Shown: piece after piece, positions 8,645 to 16,858 of the stretch
Position numbering within the stretch: position 1 is the first letter of the stretch
Layout: each line of letters begins with the position of its first letter
NCBI GenBank assembly: GCA_902826615.1
Contig: CADEFN010000009.1
Coordinates: 1 to 64,000 of the forward strand
Reading direction: 5' to 3'
Length of the DNA stretch: 64,000 nucleotides
Origin: an uncultured Gemmatimonadota bacterium
GTDB lineage: Bacteria > Gemmatimonadota > Gemmatimonadetes > Gemmatimonadales > Gemmatimonadaceae
The notes under the pieces: generated by a model
The model's database searches: none
The model's input: only the letters and a program-made list of their open reading frames with translations
What the model was told of the DNA's origin: nothing
Translations under genes and position numbers: made by a program

Positions 8645-9103
8645 CTAGTGCTTCATCCCCTTCATGTCATGTCCGCCGCACTTCTTCTCCACTCCCTCGA
8701 ACTTGTCATGGAGCGTGGTGATGGCCTTGGACAACTCGTCGTCGCTCGCTTGCGCCAGCACCTGATTGCCGATGGCCAGTGCATCGGTTGAGATGGCAGC
8801 GACGGTGCTTTTGACCTCGGCGGTGGCGCACGATGCCGGTGCAGTAGACGCCGTCCAGGCCCGGGCGGCAGCAGCCAGCGCATCGGCCTTTTCCCGGAGC
8901 GGCTTGGTGTTCTTCTTTTCCTTTACCGGGTGGAACGTGGCTCCCAGAAGCTTGTGGAATTCGTCCATTTCTTTCCACGACGACGCCATGTGATCCATCT
9001 TGCCCATGTCGTGTTTCATGGGGGGCTTGGCGGAGGTGGATTGGGCCGAGAGGACAGAGGCCGAAAGGACGAGGGCCGCTCCGGCAACAACGAGACGACG
9101 CAT
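8645..9103 (-). CDS. Secreted His/Met-rich small protein
   Basis: The 152-residue product has a clear signal peptide (to about AQ at 20). The mature protein begins with a cluster of Met, His and Lys (PMKHDMGKMDHM) and ends with another (CGGHDMKGMKH), around an alpha-helical middle with two cysteines. The helical pattern and the C-terminal C..H recall cytochrome c'-type four-helix proteins, but there is no CxxCH, so heme c attachment is not supported. Metal binding, for example copper, is plausible from the Met/His tails but unproven. The frame extends to 9145, and the ATG at 9103 starts the signal peptide. Confidence 0.7.
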   Translation of the reverse strand: MRRLVVAGAALVLSASVLSAQSTSAKPPMKHDMGKMDHMASSWKEMDEFHKLLGATFHPVKEKKNTKPLREKADALAAAARAWTASTAPASCATAEVKSTVAAISTDALAIGNQVLAQASDDELSKAITTLHDKFEGVEKKCGGHDMKGMKH

Positions 9104-9300
9104 GGGTGGAGACTCCGGCAGATTGGTTGACTTGCTACGGGTCAAAGCTAAGCGGGCTCACGACTTGTGGCCGTCGGGATACCGCCGACGATCATGCGGA
9201 GTTCCTCTCCGAGGAATGACGGTGCGCCCCTGTCAGTCGTCTTGACCCTTGACAGGTGGGGTGCCGATCTGGCGCCCAGGCGACTAGGTTCCAGCACGTA

Positions 9301-9807
9301 ATGAGACAATCAGGTAACAGCCCAGGACGCCGAGGGCGTCGGGGCAGGGGGAAGGGGACCCCTCAACAGCATACATCCGTCCCCACAAGCCGTGACGCAT
9401 ACGTCGAAACGCGCCGATGGCTTTTGAAAGAACACGGTCCCGTCTGTGCCTACTGCGGTCTGAAGCATAAGGCCGACACCATGACGCTGGACCACGTGAC
9501 GCCGCGACGCGGCCTCACGGCCTACGATCGGCGCGACAACCTCGTGCTCTGTTGCAAGAGGTGTAACTCGGCCAAGGCCGACCGTCCCTTCATGGTCTAC
9601 CTGCTCGCCCAGCGAAACCGGGCGGTGAACCTGCTTCGGTACGGACAGCACCTGAGTCATGGGATTCTCGACCTGGTGCGTCACATGGCGGGCGACGCCG
9701 CAGGGTCAGACATCAGTGGTGCCATCAGCCCGCGAGTTGTGTACGGCCCCGATCCGGACGATGAGGATTCCCCGTACCTGGAATCGCCGTACCGCGAAAG
9801 CGCCTAA
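9301..9807 (+). CDS. HNH endonuclease family protein
   Basis: The 168-residue product has a basic N-terminus and a compact HNH domain: CAYC (49-52), LDHVTP with Asp64-His65, Asn80, and CKRCNSAK (85-92). The two CxxC pairs bind a structural zinc, and His65 with the later Asn and Lys belongs to the nuclease site. Free-standing HNH proteins act on DNA in defence, repair or mobile-element roles; this context does not say which. An in-frame start at 9256 is possible. Its TAA stop overlaps the converging toxin stop inside a copy of the CGTTAGGC motif. Confidence 0.82.
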   Translation: MRQSGNSPGRRGRRGRGKGTPQQHTSVPTSRDAYVETRRWLLKEHGPVCAYCGLKHKADTMTLDHVTPRRGLTAYDRRDNLVLCCKRCNSAKADRPFMVYLLAQRNRAVNLLRYGQHLSHGILDLVRHMAGDAAGSDISGAISPRVVYGPDPDDEDSPYLESPYRESA

Positions 9808-10244
9808 CGTTTTTTGCGCAGGGCAGGGCCCGTGGCGGCGGGAACCATCCGGAACCCCGCAAAGGAGAAGTGGACGTCCAGGCTGAGTGCCTGCGTGATT
9901 CCACGGGCCTTCATGACGGCAAACGACACCCCGTCGGCCAGCGAGAAGCGCTGGTCCTGATACGTTGTCAACCAGTCATTCAGTGCGCGCTTCTCCAACT
10001 CGGCCGAGCTGTCGATCACCAGCATTGGTGGCTGCGACACGTACTGCACAAAGCGCAGGGCGCTTTCTCTCCCGGCTCGATGGAGCAGGAGTGCGTGCGT
10101 TTCGGAGACGACGAGATTGGTCGTCACCAGTCGCGCACCGGCGCGGATGGCGTCCTCCACTGCTGCCCTGACGCGTGAGTGATCGGCGTGGTCCCCCACC
10201 ACCAGGGGATACCACGCCGATGTGTCGACGAAAACCTCAGCCAT
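9804..10244 (-). CDS. PIN-domain toxin (VapC-like)
   Basis: The 146-residue product is a PIN domain with the four conserved acidic residues in order: Asp7 (VFVDTSAW), Glu48 (VSETH), Asp104 (SLADGVS) and Asp123 (SLDVHF). VapC toxins are Mg-dependent ribonucleases that cut tRNA or rRNA. Its start overlaps the end of the upstream ribbon-helix-helix gene by 8 nt, the usual antitoxin-toxin order. I start it at MAEVFVDT because the PIN strand begins there; the frame is open further upstream inside the antitoxin gene. Confidence 0.87.
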   Translation of the reverse strand: MAEVFVDTSAWYPLVVGDHADHSRVRAAVEDAIRAGARLVTTNLVVSETHALLLHRAGRESALRFVQYVSQPPMLVIDSSAELEKRALNDWLTTYQDQRFSLADGVSFAVMKARGITQALSLDVHFSFAGFRMVPAATGPALRKKR

Positions 10245-10551
10245 CCCTCGTGCCCTTGCCGCGCCGACGGCGTGTGACAGGCTCGCCTTCATGAACGGCA
10301 GAGAGGAAGCGGTCATGCTCACGTGCCACATCGTAGAGCGACTCCCCGCTCTCACTGGCAATGCCGGCGAGCCGGAGGGCCGGGTGCCCGGCGGGGTCTG
10401 TCAGCTCGCGCTCGAGGGCCAACAGTCCGCGCCGGAGCACCTCAGACTTGCTGGTGCCAAGATTCCCCACTAGTCGGTCGAGCCGATCCTGTGTTGCCGG
10501 ATCGAGGTAGACCTGCACAGGGGCGGCTCCGCGTACCCGGTCGTGTGGCAT
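10237..10551 (-). CDS. Ribbon-helix-helix antitoxin (VapB-like)
   Basis: The roughly 104-residue product has a beta strand (VQVYLDPATQ) and two helices (LDRLVGNLG, SKSEVLRRGLLAL), the ribbon-helix-helix DNA-binding fold. A basic C-terminal tail would bind the toxin. Possible starts are 10584, 10560 and 10551. I prefer the last because TCATGA palindromes just upstream look like an operator and GGATGG precedes it. Such antitoxins usually repress their own promoter together with the toxin. Confidence 0.75.
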   Translation of the reverse strand: MPHDRVRGAAPVQVYLDPATQDRLDRLVGNLGTSKSEVLRRGLLALERELTDPAGHPALRLAGIASESGESLYDVAREHDRFLSAVHEGEPVTRRRRGKGTRDG

Positions 10552-10574
10552 AATGTCCATCCATGAATGAGAAA

Positions 10575-10599
10575 TCATGTTCATGATAGCAGCTCATGA
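10575..10599. promoter_or_regulatory. Candidate toxin-antitoxin operator
   Basis: Two self-complementary TCATGA hexamers (10581-10586 and 10594-10599), with a further TCATG at 10575-10579, lie immediately upstream of the antitoxin start. Ribbon-helix-helix antitoxins bind such spaced short palindromes. Function is inferred. Confidence 0.4.
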
Positions 10600-10805
10600 A
10601 AACCCGGTCAAGCCCCGAAACGGTTGGCTCGGAGCGCGGATGCAAGATCGTTCGCCGCGTCACGCGAGCGTCACACGCAGGTCGCGGTTAGGGAGACCGT
10701 TGAGGCAACGGAGGGGAGAATCCGGACGGTGACCCCTTGGAGGGGGGGCTATTTTGCGATAACAACCGCCGATTCGGCGGCCTCACACGCATTGCCGCTT
10801 CCCCA
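10600..10805. other. Leader/promoter region before serA
   Basis: This gap of about 206 nt lies between the divergent toxin-antitoxin and serA genes. It contains a purine-rich stretch (10708-10748) and a small hairpin, CCGCC (10766-10770) with GGCGG (10776-10780), about 25 nt before the serA start. No known riboswitch is recognised. Confidence 0.35.
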
Positions 10806-12032
10806 ATGTCTCCGACGTCGTTCCCGCGCGACCGTATCAGGATTGCCCTTCTCGAGAACATCCACCCAGCCGCGGCAGAAGCGCTGCGCGAGTCCGGTTA
10901 TTCGGTCGACGTGATTCCGAAAGCCCTGGAAGGCGAAGATCTCGACACCGTCATCGCGTCGGCGCACATACTCGGACTCCGGTCTCGGACCAAGATTCGT
11001 GATGCCCAGCTTGCCGTGGCGAACAAGATGCTCGCCATCGGTTGCTTCACGGTGGGTACTGACCAGGTCGCCATTCAGGACGCCGCACGCCGAGGGATCC
11101 CGGTGTTCAATGCGCCGCATGCGAGCACACGCAGTGTCGCCGAGCTCACACTCGGCTGCGTGATAGCCCTGGCCCGGCGGCTCGGCGACAAGAACTCCCG
11201 GATGCATGGCGGGCACTGGGACAAGTCGCTCGCCGGGGCGCACGAGGTGCGCGGTCGCACGTTAGGCATCGTCGGGTATGGCCACATCGGCCAGCAGGTG
11301 GGGTTGCTGGGTGAGGCATTCGGTATGCGCGTGATCTTCCACGACATCCTCAAGAAGCTCCCCCTGGGGCTGGCGCGCCCGGTCGCCGACGTCGACGCGC
11401 TGCTGGCCGAGTCCGATTTCGTGACGCTTCACGTGCCCGAGACCCCGCGTACCGTTGAGATGATCGGAGCCCCGCAGCTCGCACGGATGCGGGCGGGGAG
11501 TTATCTGCTCAACCTTTCCCGTGGGAAGGTGGTGAACGTCCCCGCGCTCCAGGATGCCTTGCGTCGCGAGCATCTGGGCGGGGCCGCCCTCGATGTGTTT
11601 CCGTCGGAGCCGGCGCCCACCCTGGCCGAGGTCGACGTGGGATTCAGCGACCTGCCTAACGTTATTCTCACGCCGCATGTCGGGGGCAACACCGAGGAAG
11701 CACAGCGGAACATCGGACTCGAAGTGGCGCACGCCATCACCGAGTTCATCGATCGCGGCTCCACCGAAGGGGCGGTGAATTTTCCGCATGTCAACCTCCC
11801 CGCGATGCCGGAGACTCACCGCATCCTCAACATCCACCGCAACGTGCCCGGCGTGCTCGCCGAGGTGAACCACATTGTGTCGGAGATTGGCGCCAACATC
11901 GAGGCGCAGCAGCTGGTGACGTCACGCGACGTGGGGTATCTGGTGATGGACGTGAATCGCGAGCTATCGGACGAGGTGAACAACCGCATTGCCGCGCTCC
12001 CCATGAGCGTGCGGACCCGCATCCTTTACTGA
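10806..12032 (+). CDS. serA: D-3-phosphoglycerate dehydrogenase
   Basis: The 408-residue product matches the short SerA type with a C-terminal ACT domain, as in E. coli (410 aa). It oxidises 3-phosphoglycerate with NAD in the first step of serine synthesis. Visible features are GYGHIG for NAD (157-162), catalytic Arg239, Glu268 and His291, and an ACT domain at about 338-408 that in homologues binds serine for feedback inhibition. I start at ATG 10806, giving the usual N-terminus; the frame is open to 10737. E. coli SerA also reduces 2-oxoglutarate to D-2-hydroxyglutarate, which fits the gene that follows 1 nt later. Confidence 0.95.
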   Translation: MSPTSFPRDRIRIALLENIHPAAAEALRESGYSVDVIPKALEGEDLDTVIASAHILGLRSRTKIRDAQLAVANKMLAIGCFTVGTDQVAIQDAARRGIPVFNAPHASTRSVAELTLGCVIALARRLGDKNSRMHGGHWDKSLAGAHEVRGRTLGIVGYGHIGQQVGLLGEAFGMRVIFHDILKKLPLGLARPVADVDALLAESDFVTLHVPETPRTVEMIGAPQLARMRAGSYLLNLSRGKVVNVPALQDALRREHLGGAALDVFPSEPAPTLAEVDVGFSDLPNVILTPHVGGNTEEAQRNIGLEVAHAITEFIDRGSTEGAVNFPHVNLPAMPETHRILNIHRNVPGVLAEVNHIVSEIGANIEAQQLVTSRDVGYLVMDVNRELSDEVNNRIAALPMSVRTRILY

Positions 12033-12033
12033 C

Positions 12034-13608
12034 ATGCGCGGGGTGTTGCGGGCGGAATTGCTGGCGTCGGCCGTGGCCGGCATGCCGGACTGCATACGTC
12101 TGGCACCCGATCCTTCCGGCATAACCGATCTCCTGCATGACGAGTCGCGCACGACCGCGAAATCAATTGCGTCGGCGGCCGCGCCCGTCACGCTGGACGA
12201 GCTGCGTCAGGTCATGGGGTGGCACGCTGCGCAAGGCAACGTGGTGAGCGTCAGTGGAGCGCGCACGGGGGTGACCGGAGGCGCAGTGCCTGACGAGGCG
12301 TCGCACGTGGTCTCGATCGCGGGGCTGCGCGGCGTGCTCTCCATCGACGCAGAGAGCGACCCGCCAGAGGTCCGGGTGCTGGCCGGCACCACACTGCGAG
12401 AACTGCAAGAGGCACTCGCCACGCGAGCGCCGCATCTCTCGCTCCCACTTGATCCGACCGAGACCAGTGCGTCGTTAGGTGGGATGGTGTCCACCAACGC
12501 TGGTGGGGCGCGCACGTTCCGCTTTGGCGCAACGCGTGACTGGGTGCTGGGTCTCACCGTGGAACTGGCGTCGGGCAACACGCTGACACTGCGTCGCGGG
12601 CGCGACCAAGCTGCGGGGCGGGAGGTTGTGCTGGTCGATGCCTCGCGACATTCGGGGACGTCCGAGCGGCATCTTACGCTCGACACCATTCCGAAACCGC
12701 GGACCAAAAGCGCCATCGGCTACGGCTTTGTGCCGGATGGTGATGTGCTCGACCTCTTTGTGGGCGCAGAAGGAACACTTGGCGTGGTCTCCACGGTGAC
12801 ACTTCGGTTGCAGCGTACCGCGGAACATCGGCTCGCATTCCTGCAGTGTTTTGCCTCGGTGCCGCAGGCTTTTGCTTTTGTGAACGCGTTGCGTGGTGAC
12901 CACGCGTTGCGAACCACGGCCATCGAGTTTCTCGACGCCACGTCCCACGCACTTGCACGCGAGACTGGCAAGCCGGAGGTGGAACGTGTGCTCGCTGTGG
13001 CCCCGGAGGGGAGTTGCTCGGTGTTTGCGGAGTTCGGCTATGACGACGATGCCGCGCTGGACGAGTGCATAGAGCGCGTCGGGGCTCACGTAGCCGCCTG
13101 TGACGGGGCCGAAGCACATGGGCTGGCGGGCATCGACGAGCAGACGTTGCGCGACATCAAGGTCTTTCGGCATGCCGTGCCCGAGCGCATCAATGCCACC
13201 ATTGCGCGTCGCCGAGAGCAGCATCCCACGCTGCACAAGATTGCGACCGATATGGCGGTCGAGGACGCGGACCTCACGTGGGTGTACGACCTGTTCACGA
13301 CAACGTTGCACGGAGCGGGGCTCGACTTCGCCGTCTTCGGCCACGCGGGGAACAATCACTTCCATGTGAACATCCTCCCGCGCGACGAGAACGAGCTGGT
13401 CCGGGCAAAGGCACTGTACATGGGATTGGCTTCAGCGGTGGTCGCGCGCGGTGGGTGTGTCGCTGCCGAGCATGGGATTGGTCGCATCAAGAAGAATTTC
13501 CTCACCGTGCAATACTCACCGGAGCAGCTGGCGGCCTTCCGTCGAATCAAGCGGTGGGCGGATCCCGAGTGGCGCCTCAACAGGGGGGTGCTGATCGACC
13601 CCGAGTAG
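12034..13608 (+). CDS. FAD-linked D-2-hydroxyacid dehydrogenase (probably D-2-hydroxyglutarate)
   Basis: The 524-residue product is a GlcD/D-lactate dehydrogenase-type flavoprotein. An FAD-binding PCMH domain occupies about residues 40-230 (GARTGVTGG, DPTETSASLGG, NAGGARTFRFG, GAEGTLGVV). A C-terminal FAD-linked oxidase domain ends with GHAGNNHFHVN and AAEHGIGRIKK. The family oxidises D-lactate, glycolate or D-2-hydroxyglutarate. Because serA lies 1 nt upstream and SerA can make D-2-hydroxyglutarate, I infer that this enzyme returns it to 2-oxoglutarate, as described for serA-linked pairs in some bacteria. D-lactate remains possible. Confidence 0.87.
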   Translation: MRGVLRAELLASAVAGMPDCIRLAPDPSGITDLLHDESRTTAKSIASAAAPVTLDELRQVMGWHAAQGNVVSVSGARTGVTGGAVPDEASHVVSIAGLRGVLSIDAESDPPEVRVLAGTTLRELQEALATRAPHLSLPLDPTETSASLGGMVSTNAGGARTFRFGATRDWVLGLTVELASGNTLTLRRGRDQAAGREVVLVDASRHSGTSERHLTLDTIPKPRTKSAIGYGFVPDGDVLDLFVGAEGTLGVVSTVTLRLQRTAEHRLAFLQCFASVPQAFAFVNALRGDHALRTTAIEFLDATSHALARETGKPEVERVLAVAPEGSCSVFAEFGYDDDAALDECIERVGAHVAACDGAEAHGLAGIDEQTLRDIKVFRHAVPERINATIARRREQHPTLHKIATDMAVEDADLTWVYDLFTTTLHGAGLDFAVFGHAGNNHFHVNILPRDENELVRAKALYMGLASAVVARGGCVAAEHGIGRIKKNFLTVQYSPEQLAAFRRIKRWADPEWRLNRGVLIDPE

Positions 13609-13692
13609 GGGAACTCAGGGAGAATCTGCTTGCATGCCTGCGAGCAGGGGGCGACTTTTGGCGGGTCGTTGTATCCCCCAACCGCCCCTCAT

Positions 13693-15315
13693 ATGCAGCT
13701 TCGTTCCGCCTTCGCCCGCCTCGCCGTCGCGGCCATCGCCGTGGCAGCCTGGAGTGCTCCCGTGCTCGCGCAGGACGCCAATCCCGGTCCCAACCGCCGT
13801 GAAGGCGAGGGCCCGTTTGACAAGCTGATCATTCGAGGCGCCACTCTCATCGATGGTTCCGGTGGTCCCCCGCGTGGGCCGGTCGACATTGTGGTGGAGA
13901 AAAACCGCATCAGTCAGATTGTCGATGTGGGTTTTCCCAACCTGCCCATCGACGCTTCCCGCCGACCCAAAGGTCCGGCGCGCGAGATCCAGGCTGAGGG
14001 GATGTACGTGCTCCCTGGCTTTATTGACCTGCATGTGCACACCTGCGGCAAGCCGAAGGCGCCCGACGCCGAATATTGCTACAAACTCTGGCTTGCGCAC
14101 GGTGTGACGACGGTGCGCGGTGTGCCATTGGGCGGCTTCGAGTGGTCGGCGAGTGAAACCAAACGCGCCAATGCCAACGAGATCACCGCACCCCGCATGG
14201 TCAACTGCCAACGCCCCGGAAGCGGAAAGGGCTGGGGTGGAAAGCAGATCCTGACGGAGGAGGACGCCCGGGCCTGGACCCGCTGGGCGAAGGAGCAGGG
14301 CGTGGACTGCCTCAAGGTGGGGGCACACGAACCCAGCGTGATGCGCGGGCTGATGGACGAAGCCAAGAAGCAGGGCTTGGGCAGCACCGCGCACCTGCAG
14401 CAGCTTGGCGTCGGCAACATGAACGCCGCTGATGCCGTGACGCTCGGGCTCGGAGCCGTGACCCACTTCTATGGCATCTTCGAGTCGATGTACGAGAACA
14501 ACGACATCCAGCCGTACCCGGACACCTACAACTACAATGACGAGCAGTGGCGCTTTGGCCAGGTTGCGCGGCAGTGGAACCTGGTGAAGCCCGGGAGCGA
14601 CAAGTGGAAGGCGTTCCTCAAGCTGCTCAAGGACAACAATGCCACGCTCGACCCGACGATGACGACGTACATGTCGGGGCGCGATCTCATGAAGCGGCGC
14701 AACGCCGACTGGCATGAGCAGTACACCCTGCCGTCGCTCTGGGACTTCTATACCCCCAACCGCGAAAACCATGGGGCGTATTTCTTCAACTGGACGACCT
14801 GGGACGAAGTGGCGTGGAAGAAGTTCTATCAGGTGTGGATGGAGTTCATCCAGGACTACAAGAACATGGGTGGCAAGGTCACGCCGTCCACGGACGCGGG
14901 GTTCATCTATAACACCTACGGGTTCAGCTTCGTCGAGGAGCTCGAGAATTTCCAGGAAGCGGGCTTTCATCCGCTCGAAGTGATTCGCAGCGCCACACAG
15001 CACGCGGCCGAGGAGCTCAACAAGGCCAACGGCAAGCCGGTGGAACTCGGGATCGTGCGCCCGGGCATGCTGGCCGATCTCGTTGTCGCTCCGGAAAACC
15101 CCATCGCCAACTTCAAGACGCTCTACGGCACCGGGTTCATCCGCTTGAATGACAAAACGGGCAAAGTGGAGCGGGTGGGTGGCGTGAAGTACACCATCAA
15201 GGACGGTATTGTCTACGATGCCAAGAAGTTGCTGGCCGACGTGGCAGCGATGGTGGACAAGCAGAAGAAGGAGCGTGGGATCAGCAAGCTGCCGGTAGCA
15301 GCGTTCGTTCCCTGA
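13693..15315 (+). CDS. Secreted amidohydrolase family protein
   Basis: The 540-residue product has a signal peptide ending near VLAQ and the amidohydrolase core. This includes KLIIRGATLIDGSGGPPRGP near the start, MYVLPGFIDLHVH with the metal-binding HxH, a central TAHLQQ and the late VTPSTDAGF. It ends with a typical composite-domain segment (GMLADLVVAPENPI). The family uses one or two metals to hydrolyse cyclic amides, peptides or related bonds; the substrate is not clear. I start at ATG 13693 because it begins the signal peptide, although the frame is open to 13630. A strong terminator hairpin follows. Confidence 0.87.
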   Translation: MQLRSAFARLAVAAIAVAAWSAPVLAQDANPGPNRREGEGPFDKLIIRGATLIDGSGGPPRGPVDIVVEKNRISQIVDVGFPNLPIDASRRPKGPAREIQAEGMYVLPGFIDLHVHTCGKPKAPDAEYCYKLWLAHGVTTVRGVPLGGFEWSASETKRANANEITAPRMVNCQRPGSGKGWGGKQILTEEDARAWTRWAKEQGVDCLKVGAHEPSVMRGLMDEAKKQGLGSTAHLQQLGVGNMNAADAVTLGLGAVTHFYGIFESMYENNDIQPYPDTYNYNDEQWRFGQVARQWNLVKPGSDKWKAFLKLLKDNNATLDPTMTTYMSGRDLMKRRNADWHEQYTLPSLWDFYTPNRENHGAYFFNWTTWDEVAWKKFYQVWMEFIQDYKNMGGKVTPSTDAGFIYNTYGFSFVEELENFQEAGFHPLEVIRSATQHAAEELNKANGKPVELGIVRPGMLADLVVAPENPIANFKTLYGTGFIRLNDKTGKVERVGGVKYTIKDGIVYDAKKLLADVAAMVDKQKKERGISKLPVAAFVP

Positions 15316-15351
15316 ACCTATCCTGACGGTACGGGACGCGGGGTAGCAGAA

Positions 15352-15378
15352 GGGGGCGACCGAGTGGTCGCCCCCTTT
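15352..15378. terminator. Strong bidirectional terminator
   Basis: A perfect 10-bp stem, GGGGGCGACC (15352-15361) with GGTCGCCCCC (15366-15375), has a 4-nt loop and is followed by TTT. It lies between the amidohydrolase stop (15315) and the converging CoA-transferase stop (15397). Confidence 0.85.
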
Positions 15379-15396
15379 GCTGTGACCGGGACGGGC

Positions 15397-16692
15397 CTAA
15401 CGCGCCGAATGGCGCGCCTCGCGGCGCAACTCTGCCCGAAAGTCGGGATGGGCAATAGAGGTGAGTGCATCCGCACGCTCACGCAGCGAGAGGCCGTGCA
15501 GGTTGACGGCACCGAACTCCGTCACCACCCAGTGCACATGCCCGCGCGTGGTGACCACGCCGGCGCCGGGAGAGAGTTCAGCGACGATGCGGCTGATCGT
15601 ACCACCCTTGGCCGTGGCGGGGAGGGCTATAATCGGTTTGCCGCCACGCGAGCGCGCCGCGCCGCGAATGAAATCCATCTGCCCACCGATCCCGCTGTAA
15701 ATGCGGTGGCCGATCGAGTCCGCGCACACCTGACCCGAAAGATCCACCTGCAGCGCGGCGTTGATGGCCACCACCCGTGGATTGCGCGAAATGAGGGCCG
15801 TGTCATTGGTACGATCGCAGGCGTGAAACTCCACCAGCGGGTTGTCATTCACAAAGTCGAAGAGTTTGCGTGTGCCCGTGACAAAGGACGTGACAATCCT
15901 CCCGGGGTGCACCGCTTTGAACCGATTGGTCACCGCACCCGACTCCACCAGCTCGACCAGGCGATCGGAGAACATCTCGGTGTGGACGCCGAGCTCGTGT
16001 TTCCCTTTCAGTCGGGTGAGGACGGCATCGGGGATGGCGCCGATGCCTACCTGCAGCGTGCTGCGATCTTCGACGAGGGCGGCGATCTGTTCGCCGATCC
16101 GTGCCTCCACGTCGGTCTCCTGCGAGAGCGCATGTTCGGCCAGTGGACGGTCGGTCACGATGAAGGCGTCGATGCGGTCGAAGGCCAGGGCGGTATTGCC
16201 ATGCGTGCGGGGCATCTGGCGGTTGACCTCGGCCACGACAAAGCGGGCGCTGTCGACCGCGGCGCGCGCACAGTCCACGGAGGTACCTAACGAGCAGTAT
16301 CCGTGGCGGTCAGGTGGGGAAACCTGCACAAAGGCGACGTCGAGCGGGATGGTACCCGAGAGAAAAAGCGCCGGGATGTCGGAGAGGAAAACCGGAATGA
16401 AGTCTGCGCGTCCGTCGGCGACGGGTTCACGGAGGGCAGAACCGGTGAAGAGGGACACCGACCTGATTCGCGAGGCGATGTCGGGTGCCGTCCATGGTGC
16501 CGCCCCGGCGGTGTGGAGGTGATAGAGTCGCACACCATCCAGATCATCCCGGGCCGCGAGGGCTTCCAGCAGGGGAGTGGGCGTCGCCGAGGCACCGTGC
16601 ACAAAGACGCGCATTCCGCTGGCGACCAGGGCAACGGCGTCAGCGGGGCTGGTGCCACGTGAGGCAAAGGCGTGATGGAGCGGCGAATTCAT
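15397..16692 (-). CDS. Acetyl-CoA hydrolase / CoA-transferase family enzyme
   Basis: The 431-residue product has the two-domain layout of the acetyl-CoA hydrolase/4-hydroxybutyrate CoA-transferase family. Visible motifs are VSPPDRHGYCSLG in the N-terminal half, LQVGIGAIPD, the HTEMFSD segment with the probable catalytic glutamate, and YSGIGGQMDF near the C-terminus. Members move CoA between acyl groups such as acetate, succinate or 4-hydroxybutyrate; the acyl partner cannot be named. The TAG stop lies inside a CGTTAGGC motif. I start at ATG 16692, since the longer open frame upstream overlaps rmuC. Confidence 0.87.
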   Translation of the reverse strand: MNSPLHHAFASRGTSPADAVALVASGMRVFVHGASATPTPLLEALAARDDLDGVRLYHLHTAGAAPWTAPDIASRIRSVSLFTGSALREPVADGRADFIPVFLSDIPALFLSGTIPLDVAFVQVSPPDRHGYCSLGTSVDCARAAVDSARFVVAEVNRQMPRTHGNTALAFDRIDAFIVTDRPLAEHALSQETDVEARIGEQIAALVEDRSTLQVGIGAIPDAVLTRLKGKHELGVHTEMFSDRLVELVESGAVTNRFKAVHPGRIVTSFVTGTRKLFDFVNDNPLVEFHACDRTNDTALISRNPRVVAINAALQVDLSGQVCADSIGHRIYSGIGGQMDFIRGAARSRGGKPIIALPATAKGGTISRIVAELSPGAGVVTTRGHVHWVVTEFGAVNLHGLSLRERADALTSIAHPDFRAELRREARHSAR

Positions 16693-16858
16693 CGGCGGTG
16701 CAGGGGCTGGTTTGAGCGTGCGGGACGGGCCGGGTGGCGCGGGACGGGCGAGAGCGTTGAAGTGTTGCCACCTGAGGGTGGGCGGCGCCAGTCGGTGGTT
16801 TCCCGCGCCGCTGGTCAGTCGACGTGTTACGTTAGGCACACGCTGACGAGGAGGCGCG

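Noticed and set aside
8645-9103. Cytochrome c' identity
   Set aside because: There is no CxxCH heme-binding motif.
10600-10805. Riboswitch or T-box before serA
   Set aside because: Only a small 5-bp hairpin and purine-rich stretch are present; no known consensus was recognised.
12475-15003. Long minus-strand frames (296 and 462 residues)
   Set aside because: They are shadows of the FAD dehydrogenase and the secreted amidohydrolase.
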